Assembly (NCBI GenBank): GCA_037957365.1
Contig: JARHVA010003528.1
Location: forward strand, 1,478,501-1,542,500
DNA length: 64,000 nucleotides
Source of the DNA: Torreya grandis
Lineage: Eukaryota > Streptophyta > Pinopsida > Cupressales > Taxaceae
Direction of reading: 5' to 3'
The translations under genes were made by a program, and so were the position numbers. This document shows, piece by piece, positions 34,506 to 46,980 of the stretch. Under the pieces are notes generated by a model that saw only the letters and a list, made by a program, of their open reading frames with translations, was not told the DNA's origin and did no database searches. Position 1 is the stretch's first letter. Each line of letters begins with the position of its first letter.

Positions 34506-34936
34506 TGATTTGCCCACAAGAAGTTATAATTAGTAGTATATAGAGCTGCTATAGTTAGGGTAGATAAATAAGATGATTTTACCATATGTGAATATAATCA
34601 TCAGCATAGTTGGTAAAAAAATTGATGGTTTTCCCAAAGGTGGTTATAATCATCAAAAAAGGCATAAGGTAATAAGAGATTGATTTGCCCAAAGGCAGTT
34701 ATAATCAGTTAAAGGGAAAATAATGATTTGACCATAGGTATTTATAATCATTGGTAGGATAAATACATGCCCCAAGTGAGTATAAAAAATTGAATGACTT
34801 ACCCAAAGGCATTTATAATCATTAACCCTCAAATTGATGGAAGCACATTGATTTTCCTAATGGTGACTATAATAATTAGAAATGCAAGTGGGATGGTGTG
34901 CAATGATTTTCTCAATGGTGGTTATAATAATTGGAC
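34506..34936. repeat. Degenerate array of ~29-bp dyad units
   Basis: Units of the form TGATTTGCCCAAAGG...TTATAATCA start near 34506, 34574, 34624, 34681, 34723, 34795, 34849 and 34914. Each starts TGATT/TGAYT and ends AATCA/AATAATT, so each could fold into a short-stem hairpin. Spacing is irregular (42 to 72 bp). It looks like a decayed minisatellite, not a CRISPR array: units are diverged, spacing is variable and the context is plant. Confidence 0.7.
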
Positions 34937-35379
34937 TCAGATCCATAGATTAGACTTAGATCCATAGATAAGATCACTATTGTTAGTATCTTAAATGATG
35001 TGATCAAAAGCCTATTATTCTTCAAGACTAAACTCAAACCCATAGACAAGTTCATAATTGGTGGTCTCCTAGTCTATTTCTAAAGAAGGTTAAACACCCC
35101 CATCTAATGGTGCTTAAAATAATTTTTCACAACTAGACTGACCTTTATCTTTACTTCTTCCCTGGTCCAAAATTCCCTCAAAGAGGTTTTCACTTTGGGA
35201 CCTCAATATGTTATTTAATTATTTTTGGCTAAGGGTGCTTACCTACTCTCTAGAATAGGCTTTAAGATCCAACTTGATTGAGAACCCTTTGTTATGGTCT
35301 CCTAATGAAACATTGTCCCTAAGGCCTAGAAAATCATAAAATGACTCATCATTATAAAACTCATCAATCAGCATGTTAG
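34937..35379. other. Possible decayed gypsy coding tail, unresolved
   Basis: The minus strand may continue the gypsy reading from 35400 (YNDESFYDFLGLRDN at about 35330) but stops accumulate. No domain can be named. Confidence 0.3.
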
Positions 35380-37350
35380 ATTCTTGTTATTCCCAGTCTA
35401 TCAATTGGGGATAATATAATGGTATTGGGTTATGATGAATGATTAGCTGAAAGGTAGAAATGGTATTATTGTCAAATAAATTGGTATGGGCTAGATCATC
35501 AAATTAGCTATGATCAGACTCTGCTTCACTATCAACATCATCATCACTAGTTGTTAGTGATGGAACTCAAATAAGATACATGGGGTCACCCTCAAGTGGT
35601 TTAAAGCTAAGTCCATAGGTTCTTTTGTACCTAGTCATAGAAATTGGTTGAAGTCTTCCTTGTTGATTTAGCCTGAGGTCTCCTCCTTCATAGTCTTGGC
35701 TTACCATGATCTAATTAGGAATGGGATATTTTGAGTTATTTTAATAATTGACCAATTTGTCATTATACAACCATGATGGTATTTTCCTTATCCAAATGCT
35801 AGTATGAAAGTAACAGGTGTTGGATTATGTATTTGACCTTTACCCTTTCTTTGCCATTGTGTGAGTGGTTTGGATTTTGGTGTTCTGAAGTAATTTGGGT
35901 TTTATGGAAGATTTGAAATGTGAAAGGTGTCATGGGTCAAATATTCTCCTAGACCATTATCTGAGATTGTATAATGATTGGACATTTCAAGATGCATCAT
36001 TTGGGAAAGTGAATCAAGGGTATCAAGGTCAATACAATTGGCCTATGGTGAATCAAAAATTATTGCTTTCCCCTTGTCCTTTTTAGAAATTGGATTCATG
36101 ATAAAATGGTAGTTATAGCTTTTGAATTCAGCCTTTAAATGCTTAAAATGTTCTTATGGATGTAAATCTCCTATAATAGTATCCTTCATTCCTAAATGAA
36201 AAAACTTGATACACCACTGCAATGTCGATGGGATTACATGATCCAATGTGATCTCTCCATTTTCCAACATATTTTCAATGGCATGTTTGATTTACACACA
36301 ACATTTTAAATTATGTCCATTGACCCAATGATATTCACATAATCTATTTGGCCTATACAAATCTAGAATATCAGCACCCTCAAGAACTTGTTCTTAAGAA
36401 TAGGTCATTTAATCAAGTTAGTTATAATGATATTTAAAAACACTAATTCAATAAGCTATCTAATTTTACTAAATACATGATGATTAGGTACATTTATCCT
36501 TGGAGGAGGGTTTTGAAAATGCATTTATTACATTTGTTATGCTAGTCTAGGTTGTTGCACTTGTTACACTTACTAGATTTATTAAAGAGGTTGTTAGTTA
36601 GGAGTTATATGCATATGCATCATAGGCTATACAAATGGTGGTTATACCATTTGGACATATCATGACTCAATTACTTTATTACCAAGAACATTATTGTTAT
36701 GATTGAATTGCTTGGGTTTGTTAGAATTATTGGCATGTGCTTATTGTAACACTTGTATTTGGACTAGTTTATGATTTTGCACATTGATCTGGTTTTGATT
36801 TAGGATTTGATTAGATGAGGCTATTTTAATTTTCCATTTATTAATGAAGGCCTTTTTCAATCACTAAACCTTTGTCAATGATCTATTTAAACGTGTGCAC
36901 ACACTATAACTCCAAATTTTAATATATTTTATTGTGTAGATTTTTGGTAAACATAGCAGCTAGCTACTTATCTAGTAGACCATGGGTAAATAGTATTATA
37001 AGGGCTCTCCATTACTATAGATAACTTACAAATATTTCACCAACCTTTTTTTTGGCTTGTGTTAAGTCTACTAATGAAATCCCATGCTAAAAATTGTAAG
37101 AGAAGTGATGCATGAACTTGTCTGAAAGATCATCAAAATCAGATTATAAATTCTTGGGAAACTTTAGGAACCATTCTAATGTTTACCCTAATAGGCTCCA
37201 TGGAAACAAAAATAATAGGTATATGTTTCTATAGGCCATTGGATAAATTATTGTCTATATATTTTGTAAGTAGTCAAAATTACCTAGTTAGTCATGGGAT
37301 TAAATCCCCTTCATTTAATGGTGAAGCTCCCATGCATTTATGTATATCTA
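35380..37350 (-). pseudogene. gag: Ty3/gypsy Gag (middle and C-terminal parts), decayed
   Basis: Three parts on the minus strand. First, 37190-36870: a retrotransposon gag domain with TLEWFLKFPKN, FDDLSDKFMHHFSYN, ISLVDLTQAKKK and IIDKGLVIEKGL, interrupted by stops. Second, 36390-36270: a zinc-knuckle-like CEYHWVNGH followed by a Cys pair and IKHAIENMLENGEITL, a well-known feature of one class of plant gypsy Gags. Third, 35700-35400: a stretch containing RYKRTYGLSFKPLEGDP and an acidic SDDDVDSEAESD run, as found in the linker before protease. A TAA/TAG in many positions looks like lost Gln codons. The N-terminal Gag part is missing here, but a matching type of N-terminus lies at 45112-46980. 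Confidence 0.75.
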
Positions 37351-38364
37351 TTTATAATTAATTACAACTTATAGTTATTCATAAAGTATAAAAATTATGT
37401 GTAATCTATTCTAATTGGAGGGTACTACTTTAATCAATGTGTTCATGAGTCATAACAAAGGGATTTTACAATAAGTAACTAGTTTTAGGAATGTGAATGG
37501 AATTTTAGAAACATTGGAGAGTAAAGAAAAGACTAGAATGCTTGAGAAAGAACATAAATAAGAGAAATGCACTTAAAAATAATTAGTTATATAGATTTTA
37601 ATTGTGTACATGCAAATAGATAAACATATAAGTGTGATAACCTTTTCAAAAAAAATGATTAAGAAAGCAATGAATTTAATTTAGATTAATAGATAACATA
37701 AATTTTGCCATTTTATCTTCATATAATGCACATAATGATTCCCACAGACACAAAGTTCTTTAGAAAACAAACTTATTTCTTGTTCACTTTCAGAAAGTTC
37801 ATACAAAAAATGTCTAGATATTTAAACACAAAGCTTTAAGTTTCTTAAACTTTCACATACAATGGTTATAATTGCTTGGCTGTAAAAATTATCATCCTTA
37901 GGCACATAGGCTTGCACTTATATTTATACAAAAATAGATTCCAAATTAAAATAGGAAACAATTTCTTCAAAACCCATGTGTTGTGCTAAAACTAGAAACT
38001 GTTGAAAGTTATCCTCCTCAAACTTCTCTTGTATGGCATGTAACAACTAGTGACATGTAGCACTTCTTGGTCTTGTTTTTTGTATTAAACACAATTAATT
38101 TTCATGTAGCACAAATTTTTATTAATTATTTTACTCTTAAAAGATAACTTCAAGTAATGGAATTTTAGCCAAGTTACTCAAGTTTTACAATTTTACAAAG
38201 TAATATACTTCAGCAACTAACTCTACCAAATGTCTTTACTTAAAATTAATTTCTTCTAACAAAGTTACTTTACAAAAATAATGAATAGAGTGGAATAAAA
38301 TGTAAATAATTAATTTATATAAAGAAGAGAAACAATAATCATTCCACTTCATGGACTTCTGATC
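37351..38364. other. Gene-free AT-rich DNA
   Basis: No recognised motif. It separates the gypsy gag fragment from the long unknown frame. It might hold the 3' LTR of the element carrying that frame, but no partner was found by eye. Confidence 0.4.
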
Positions 38365-41300
38365 TTCATTTCTCTCTATACTTGATATATTGAGACATCA
38401 TCAATTATATTGTTGTATCATCGGGTTTTAGTAGTGATTATATTTCCATCTCAAATCTTAGCATTTCATTTTCAAATATTCTACTATGAGCTTTTATATT
38501 TTCAATTCTTGGATCAAGTCTATTTATATCCTATTGACATTTGATTAACTCCTTAATAGACTTGGCTATGAAAGGAGTTGTAGCTTTATCCATCAGTTGC
38601 TTGAATTGCTCATATAACTATTTAGATGTCCTTAGAACATTATCAGACCAGATACTAGTAAGAAAAAAAAGGAAATCCTCTATATTTGTCTTTTCATCAT
38701 GTGTTTCTTCTTTTAAAACATTCATTTATTCACACATTGCTTGCAGAATATGTATATGAAAAGACAAGAGATACTCTTCTTGTTTTATTTTCTTTACAAA
38801 TCCATCAGGAATAATTTTATCTTCAATAAAAACATTTTCACTCAAATGACCTATTGTTTGTAGACTTTCTTTTTGTAACTCAAAAATTTCATTCTCATTC
38901 TCTATCTCTTTTATTACTGCCAATTTTATCAAAATATCAATATGAATATCTAGAACTTTGGGGAAGAGTTTATGAGCAGTTTGATGCATCTTCTATATCC
39001 ATTTATCAATTACTTTGGATTTATCTCTAGTCTCTTCTACTTATGTAATTTATTTTTGAGTAACTACAACCTCTGAAAGTAATGGTTGTTGAGGAGTAGA
39101 CTTTTCTACCTTGACAATTATTTCACATAATTTGGCATTTTGTTCTTTCAACTTGGCCTTGGCTACCTTTTCTTCATCCATCTTCTTGAAAAGAGTATTT
39201 ATCAAGGTCTATGTATCTTGATTTAAAACTTATATAGTAACCTCTCCAAGAGATATATTTGTGACTATTAAATATTTCTCAGTAACTTCACTTTTAATCA
39301 TGCCTTATAAAGGAGTTGACACCTCTACAAACTTGTACCTTGAAGATTCAATTATCAACTTTGATGTTACTTTGGCAGACTTAGGCTCCTTACCTTTTTG
39401 GTTAAGAATTTTCAATAGTTGCAAATCCATCTCATTAAATTCAATCACTTCCTTAGATTTAGGAGTGGTTTGAATTTCTAACCAAGAATAAAAATCTATA
39501 CCAGTGGGAGTATCAGAATGTACTGCCATCTACTATTGAAAATTCCTAATCACTAACTCTTGAGATGGAGCTCCCTATGAATCAAAAACATTTTAGACAA
39601 CATTATTAATTACTTGTTCATGTTTTTATTTTTCCACTTCATTTTCCTTTACATCTTGTTTCTCAACTTCAACTTGTTTCTTAGCCTCTCTTTTTGTCAC
39701 TTTCTATGTTTCCTTCACTGGCTCTGCCTTAGTTATTTTTTCTTTCTTAGATTCTTTCTCTTTTACTACCTTTGATACTTCCTATACCTCAACTAATATT
39801 TATATTACTTTCCCCTTCTCATTCTCTTGTTGTTTATCATTATCAAACTCCTTTCCCTTTTTTGCCTTAGTGGTTTCTTTCTCAGGCTCTGCTTCATTTT
39901 GCTTTCCATGTGGGGTCTTATGGGATGAAGTTACCTCTATAATAGTTACCTTTTCTATCTCATTTTTAATATTAGGTTCATCTATTAAAGGAGTGAGAGG
40001 TGGAGAAGTTGGTGGAGAATATGGAGGATGAGGAGGAGGAGACTCCTTTTGAATGGACTTCTTAGGGGATTTGTTTCCATGAGACTTTGGGGGTGTAATT
40101 AGTACCAATGGATTTATGATAGGTGTAGTGGAAGTGGGAATGGAAGGAATGGGGGTGTCAGTAGAAGAGACCAATGGAGATGTGGAAATAATTAGATGGA
40201 TTTGCTCTTTATCCTTTACCACATAATAGGTGTCATCCATAATTATTTTCATCTTTAACTTTTACATGGGTATTTTTCTACTTTCTCTTTGTACTATTTC
40301 TTTCCTCTTCTGACTTACACAAGTGATCTCCTTTTGTTTCTAACTAGTTTTCGCTTTTCACATTCAAAATAAAGAAAGAAACTAAGATAATGGTTAGGGG
40401 TTTGTACGTACCCAGATGAAGTTTTGCACCATATCTAGATGATTGAAGGAGCTCCTCTTTAGCTGTGGAGGATGACACCTATAGAGAAAATAAGACTTAA
40501 ACAAAAAAATATTAGATAGATATGAGGTGGACTACCAAGCAAAGCTTGGTCCCAGAAGTGCAAAGACTTCCTTAAGGGTTGACAGTCCACTTGTTGATAA
40601 AAATAATGTTGGATAAAGATAAATAATGAAAGACTAAGCAAAAGAAATAGAGACAATGCATACCTATATTCTATTGTCGATCTTCCATAGTCACCAATGT
40701 CGGTTGTTATGCCGGCATTAGTTGGTCAAGTTGCTGATGTTGTTTATTCTACTGACATCGGTAGGGGAAATGGTTGATGTCAGTCATGGCAATGGCCTTG
40801 GATGAGTTTTGGATAGGTCTCTAGTTGACAGAGGGGTCTGAAAGGAGTCTGGGTCTGTGTAAGATGATAAGACAGTGGACAGAGTCTTAGGAACGACAAG
40901 GTAGGGAGACAGGGTGTTAGAAAAGGGGTAAGAGTATGAAGAAGGCTTTTCAGCCTCTTTGAGAAGAAAGTCAGGTCTAGTTTGGTTGATAGCTAGGTCT
41001 AGTTGATAATATTGCTTAGAAGTAGTAACTAGAGAACTAATTACTAATACATTCTAAATAATGAAATGAAATAAAAGAGGGATACTTAGCTCTTTGATAG
41101 AGAACTAGAAGTGTAGAAGACATGTTGTTGATGCAGCTGATGTAGAAGACTTCCTACAATATTTCAATCAGGGGTGGAGTGACTGATGCAGAGTTCCTGT
41201 AGCCTGTGATGCTTGGTGTGCATCTGGGAAAGAGAGAGAGAGAGGTCAAATTCCAGGTGCAAGAAAATTCACATTTGGCTTTGTGATTAGTTTCTTGTTT

Positions 41301-43445
41301 GACCTGCAAGTTGGTTTTACAAAACTGACGTCAGCAATCCCGCTGGCATCAATTGACAGTTGACCGATGTCTGCAGTTGGAAGATGGGTAAAAGGGCTAT
41401 TTTTAGCCTTTTGCCCATTCCTCCATCTGCCGAGTTCAGTGGTCATGGTTAAACAATCGAAGGTGGATTTAATAGGCATGAGGATTAGTGAGAGAGTTGG
41501 AATGATTAGTCATAGGGTGATAAATGAGGGTATCCAAGGGTGAGGAATCCAAGGGTGAGGTGTTAAGGGTGGTGTGTCATGGGTGATGTGTTATTAATTT
41601 AAAATAGGTATTTTATTTTAAATTAATAAGTGTGTGGGTTAGGAATGTTTAGAAGTGGACCAAGGGGACCAAGGGGGGAGTCAACCAAGGAGTAAACACA
41701 ATTTTGGTGTCTACACCTTTATCAACTCCCTCTTATAGTAACCTTTTTTGAGGATCCAGGTGGAATTCATTATTTCTATCTAAAATAGTCTTATCATGAT
41801 TTTTAAAAAAATAATTATTGAAAGTGGTGCACTATCTCCCCTTTTTGCATGAAAAGCATCACTAACTATAATTCCATCATCTTCCATATCCTTAGGAATT
41901 ATGGCAAGATCAAAATCTCATATTTTCTCAATATTTAATCTACTATTGTCCCTTCTTTTCACATCAAATTCATCTCTATAATCAGTCTAAAAATCCTTGA
42001 GTGAAAGAATGTGCATATATTCTAGAGAAACTATATTTTGAGACACTCCTCTATAATCAAAATTGTCTCTAGCCTTAAAATGTGTTTGGGTGTAAAGATG
42101 GTATATCTCTTTCTATACATTCCTAGCCTTGTAAATGCTTAGGCAAAGATAATGACCAATGACAATAGGAAAGTTGATAGTTGGATGATAACCTTTCAAC
42201 TGTAAGTCATGTAGTTCAACAAACTACCTGGATAATTCCATGATAATCCACTTGTCACTTGGGTATCTAGGCAACTTGATAGGTGCACTAAAAAAAACCC
42301 CAACTTTGATATATGTGAATTTAAGGAATTGAATAAAAATACAACCAAACTATGAAACTACATCCTATGCTTCATCTGATACTCTTTTGTGCTTTAGAGC
42401 CACATTCAATTTACAAATGAGTTCATAAAAGAAAAAATCATTCACTACCTTATAGTGTTTTTAATACTCATAAATAACTAATTGAGGATAGCACTTATAT
42501 ATTGGCACAGTTGCTAGAATGCCTTTCATATTTAGCCATGAAAAGGCTCCACTTTAAGTTGTTCATACACCAAATAAGAAGTCATTTTGAAATGAAAAGT
42601 CTATAATATAGTCTAATTATTAACCTATATTGTCACTTATCATCCTCTCTCATTTTATCATTGCAAAGCTCCTACCTACATCAGTGGTTCTGATGTACAC
42701 ATACATCCAAGTTGAAAAACATTTGGCATTATTTCCACTATTGATCTTTCATAGTAGTTGACTAATATCATATACTTCTTTAATAATGTTTGACCTTACC
42801 ATTTGTTTTAGGAACCTAGAGAATTTTTTCAGTTTCTTTAAATAGTTTGTGTTCATTATCATTATGCACTCTGCTTTCTTTATTTCCCATTATCCATTAG
42901 ATTTTTCAATAGATATATCAATTAATTTTAATGATGTTGGAATATTCAAGTAGTAATTAAGATATTGAACATCTAACCTTATTACTACATTACCAAAAGC
43001 ATCTCTTATACTCTTAATTAGGGATCAAAATATTTAGCACATGCTAGGAAAAATTTGAAAGTTGAGTTGAGCTTGGGAAAGCTACAGGTTGCAAAATCCC
43101 ACTATTAGTCATGGCTTACATGAGTAGAGTCTTGATTATGTCTTTTGATCTTTCTAGAAATTCAGTAATAGATACATGCCATATATTTGTATCACTTATC
43201 TTTATTATCTTGGAAGTGATACATGACTCAATTAGGTAACCCTTATACTCATACTTCATCTTAGGCTCTTGTGACTTAACTCTCTTAGTTTTTATTTTTG
43301 CCTTTCTTGCTTTTCTCTAAAATCTCCTCAAGTGCCAACTCTAGGACTTCTTTAATATGTGTTTCTTGCAATTATAGTTCATCTCTTTCTTCTTCTAATA
43401 TTTTTGATCCTTCTAAACCAAAAATTGACTTTGACTAACTCTAAA
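38365..43445 (-). pseudogene. Long decayed reading frame of unknown family, split by a solo LTR
   Basis: Two minus-strand segments, about 43445-41721 and 40334-38365, read as one protein when the solo LTR (40335-41715) and one target copy are left out. The join is exactly in frame. From about 43010 to the end, roughly 1,090 codons lie in a single frame broken only by stop codons. The N-terminus (43445-43100) needs one or two frame changes and is rich in Glu/Lys (LELALEEILEKSKKGKN). The middle has globular sequence, e.g. GNVVIRLDVQYLNYYLNIP and APIKLPRYPSDKWIIMELSR (about 42240). The C-terminal half (40252-39800) has a Ser/Pro/Thr-rich stretch, then Lys/Glu-rich likely coiled coil to 38365. 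I do not recognise a domain. A retroelement accessory ORF or a captured gene is possible. Confidence 0.6.
40335..41715. mobile_element. Solo LTR, 1381 bp, with 5-bp target duplication
   Basis: Starts TGTTTCTAAC and ends GGTGTCTACA on the plus strand (TG...CA). It is flanked on both sides by CCTTT (40330-40334 and 41716-41720). The minus-strand start TGTAGACACC is a common plant LTR start, so the element may point that way. No internal coding region, primer site or second LTR is present, so it is a solo LTR or a very short non-autonomous element. G+C is higher than in the surroundings. GACATCGGT/ACCGATGTC words recur (40756, 41363), with a CTGACGTCAG palindrome at 41325-41334 and ATGCCGGCAT at 40709-40718. 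Confidence 0.85.
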
Positions 43446-45107
43446 GAACTTGATAAATGCATTTAAACACTTAGTAACTAATCCAACTGGTGTAGAAGAG
43501 TTAAGAAAATAATCAACTTATTATTCTTACTGTACTTCTAAGAAAGCTTTGGGGTTTAAGTATCAAAAAGTCTTGAAAACCTTAAGTAACTCATATTTAA
43601 GCAATAGGGTCTTACAACCTTGGGTTGGTCTAAATAGTGTTCAAGTCTTAAACATCTAGGAATCTGAGTGGGTCACAAGGGATATGCATAGACAACTTTG
43701 GGTTTGTATTATCAAGTTATTTGGATGAGAAAACCCAGGTAAGTAGCTAAGAGAAAGAAAGTTGGGTAATTCATGAGTAGTATTATATGGGTTTGTCTAG
43801 GCTCAAGACTTTGGGTTTAATTACAAGAGTAACTACATTAAGAAAACCCATGTAAAAGTAGTGAGTAATTGCAAGTCTGGGTAAGTAAGGTGTTTGAGAA
43901 TCAAGGTTCTCAAGGGAAGGAGCTTATAATTAGGACTCCATCTGAGTAACAAATAATAATAAACTTGAGTTAGTAAGGTGCTTGAGGGTTAGGTTTCTTA
44001 AGATGAGTAACTCAAGGTCAAAAACTTGAGTAAACAATAAGTATTGCGAAACTTGGATGGGAGGTGTTTTAGTTGTTAGGTTTTTTCATAGGATGTTTGA
44101 GCTTTGTAGGAATTTGTGTGGGTGCTTATATTATAAATGACTATGAACACTCATAAAGGGTTTCCAACATCTAAACATGCCAAAAAATAATAAATTAAAT
44201 ATAACAAAACAAGAAATGATGATAAAAGCATTCATGGTGGTGAATATAAAATGGAAAATAGAAATAATATGAAAATGATCAAAATGAAGCTATGACAGCT
44301 TAAGGTTTGAAATGGATTTTCTCAAATATTCTTTAGAAGTTTGAATCATGTAGCTTAAGGTTTTCAAGTGTGACGACTTAATCAAACAACTTTAATGCCA
44401 GGTGAGAAATGAGGTGGATTTTCCCTAATTTTATATATGGTAGTATATTAATGATGAATTAGAGACACATGAGAAAGAGCCACATAAGCCCTTGGTTTTT
44501 TGTCAGGCTTTTTGAGGTGATTTACTTGAGTTTAGTATTTTAAGCTAAATACTTTCATAAACTTGACTTGGTCTAGGCCAATGAGTAGTTTAGGTTTAGA
44601 AACTTCCACTACTTTTACTTGTGGTATCATGTAATTAAAGCAACTCTAAAAACCTTATTTAATTTGGGCAATGTTTGATTGGATTATGAGACTACTTTAC
44701 TTAGCTTCAGAATCAAAGTAAAGCTATTAGATAACTCCAATTTAAACTAAGTAGTATGATTCAAACTTATGGGATTACTCTAATTATTTTTAAATAAGTT
44801 AAGTAGTTTGGATAATCTAATTTTCATTAGAGATGAGCCAAAACACTTTAGCTTCTTTGATATTTTGAAGGAGATGAATAAATGGGTTTTTAAATGATGG
44901 CTTTAAGTAAGATGTTTTCAAAATTTTGGAGCAATTTGAAGTAATTGGAGAAAGAAAGCAATCAAACATAACAATTACTAAAGACTAAGGCTTTATTTAG
45001 AGGACCAACTTATCAAGGATAACTGACTCAAATAAGACAAAATGTAAAATTTTAAATAGGGGTACCCCAAAATGTTAAGTGTAACATTTTGGGGACATCA
45101 GTTGACA
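43446..45107. other. Gene-free region with loose internal repetition
   Basis: Between 43560 and 44110 a GGGTAAGTAAGGTGTTTGAG-like word recurs (about 43880 and 43965), along with AAACTTGGGT variants, as in a heavily decayed minisatellite. No coding sequence. The right edge carries a perfect hairpin and a possible LTR terminus near 45111. Confidence 0.45.
45065..45094. other. Perfect 13-bp stem hairpin
   Basis: CCCCAAAATGTTA at 45065-45077 and its exact reverse complement at 45082-45094 are separated by AGTG. It lies 17 bp from a possible LTR end (minus-strand TGTATGTCAAC starting at 45111). There is no T-run or gene context to call it a terminator. Confidence 0.85.
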
Positions 45108-45111
45108 TACA

Positions 45112-46980
45112 ATAAAGAATTATGTCAAATGGGCCTTTGGGTCACCTTTCCCCTTGTACTTGTCAAATATTGGTGGCTCATACCCTAGAAGAAATGATAT
45201 CTATAAGTACTCTATGTTGAAAGGGTAAGAACACATGTCATCCAACTTAAAATTTTTAGTTTGTTTCCCCACTTGAATGAGGGAAATTGCATCCTTCATT
45301 TATTGTAGTTCTTATTCTAGGAAACTAATGAGAACACTTGCTTGAGTAATGGTTGGACGGTCAAAATTAGATTACCTTAATCAAGGTATGATGGAGGCAT
45401 TTCCTAAATAATGTTGGATTGGTTAGGGAATGGACCAAGAATACGCATGCATAGATTAGGGTGAAATTATTTAAATTGCACATATTGTGATGTGATATTC
45501 TAGTTGGGATTGGGTATGTAGGCTTGATGCCAGGAATATTATGGTTAGGATGGAGGTATATGGCCATATTGTGCCTATTGAGGTTGAATAGTGACATGTT
45601 GCCAACTAGTCATACCTAGTTGATTGAGGGGAACTTGTGAAATAAGACCCTATTATTGAACTTGTGGCACATTTTTAATGAAAGGAAACTAATGCCTAAT
45701 AGGTACTTAGGGAACATTAGAACCTATTATTTGTATGAATCCCTATTGGGAAGTGGATGCATGTTGTAGATTTATTATCTATCATTGACCAATATTTGGA
45801 CATTATTGGTTAGACATAATTTGGTTTTAGATCGGCATGTTAGTCTATGATTGAAGATATATGTTCACTACTACCTCATGAGGTGGAACATTGGTTACCA
45901 TCAATTTAGGTGGTAATATGTTTTACATCTATTGCATGGGTACATTGGAAGGTGCCTATTGTTTTGGAATGTTACTAGTCACCTATTAGGGTGGAATAAG
46001 ATTCATCACATTTTATTATGACACGACACTAGTCATTGGTTGATTACTCAATCTTTATTATTAGTTAATTAAAGAATTAGCTGGTTGAGGATTAGAGGTA
46101 GTTATTTGAGGTTTATAAGTAGAAACTCCTACTCCTTGAGTTTTTGAACCACTAATGGTGTTAGTTAAAGTCACATTTTGTTGTTGACTATTTGTTTGTG
46201 TGCTAATACCACTTTGGTTTAAATTGGATGTTATTGGCATATTATCCATTATGTTTGGCTCACTATTCTTCAAGAAAGAAAAATATACTTGATATTTTGG
46301 GCAATAAAAATGTTTTTTACCTAGGTACTTAGCATAATTGGGTCAAAACCCTAATTTTCATGACCAGTCAACTCAAGTAAAACTTATGTTGAAGGAAGTG
46401 AATTAATTAGAGGTATATTTGACATGGCCATATTATTAAATTTATGCATTAGGTTTTGATATGTTTGGTATGTTGTTTTAATTTTAATTAATTGGTCCTC
46501 TGTGAGTCCCATTTGTGTGACAAGCATATGTATATCTTGATATGGCATTGGTACAATGGTATTAGGGTTGTTAAAAGAGGATTATTCATTACAATACACA
46601 TTATAAGGCCCTCTTACTATATTTGGCAAATTTTTCATGTCCTACCTCTATGGATCTAATAGGATCATAGGATAATGACATTGTAACATAATAAAGTTAT
46701 TGTTGAACTTGTTATATAATCTAAGGTGTGCTAGCCAAATATTGGGTTGTTTATTCATCGTCTTGCTCCATGTATATAGGCATGCTAACCAAATAATTGG
46801 CCATAGGATCTTGAATCTATTTCCCTTTCTAAGTGTTTTATGGTGGATATGAATTAGTCTCTCAAACAACATCATCTCCATAAGGGTCTTGAACAAATTA
46901 CTCTTGTGTGACAACATTTCCATATCCTGGATTATACATGACTCAACTATGTGTATAATGAGAGATGGTCAAATCAATGG
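45112..46980 (-). pseudogene. gag: Ty3/gypsy Gag N-terminal part, decayed and truncated
   Basis: Minus-strand reading gives NPNTIVPMPYQDIHMLVTQM then GLTEDQLIKIK at about 46560-46470. Next is an Asn/Gln/Ser-rich open piece at 46273-46061, then a Pro/Gln/Asn-rich stretch to 45400 in which very many codons are TAA/TAG where Gln would be expected. It ends GYEPPIFDKYKGKGDPKAHL at about 45190-45125, the conserved start of the gypsy gag domain. The frame is cut at about 45111. The missing downstream part is of the same kind as the fragment at 35380-37350, so the two may be one Gag separated by a later 7.7-kb insertion. Confidence 0.65.

Noticed and set aside
34506..34936. CRISPR-like spaced dyad repeats
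   Set aside because: Units are strongly diverged and spacing runs from 42 to 72 bp. The window is plant nuclear DNA and has no cas genes.
37179..37361. Plus-strand frame ending in a gag-like SFNGEAPMHLC peptide
   Set aside because: It lies on the opposite strand of a well-supported gypsy gag region, with no further gag features on the plus strand. Taken as chance.
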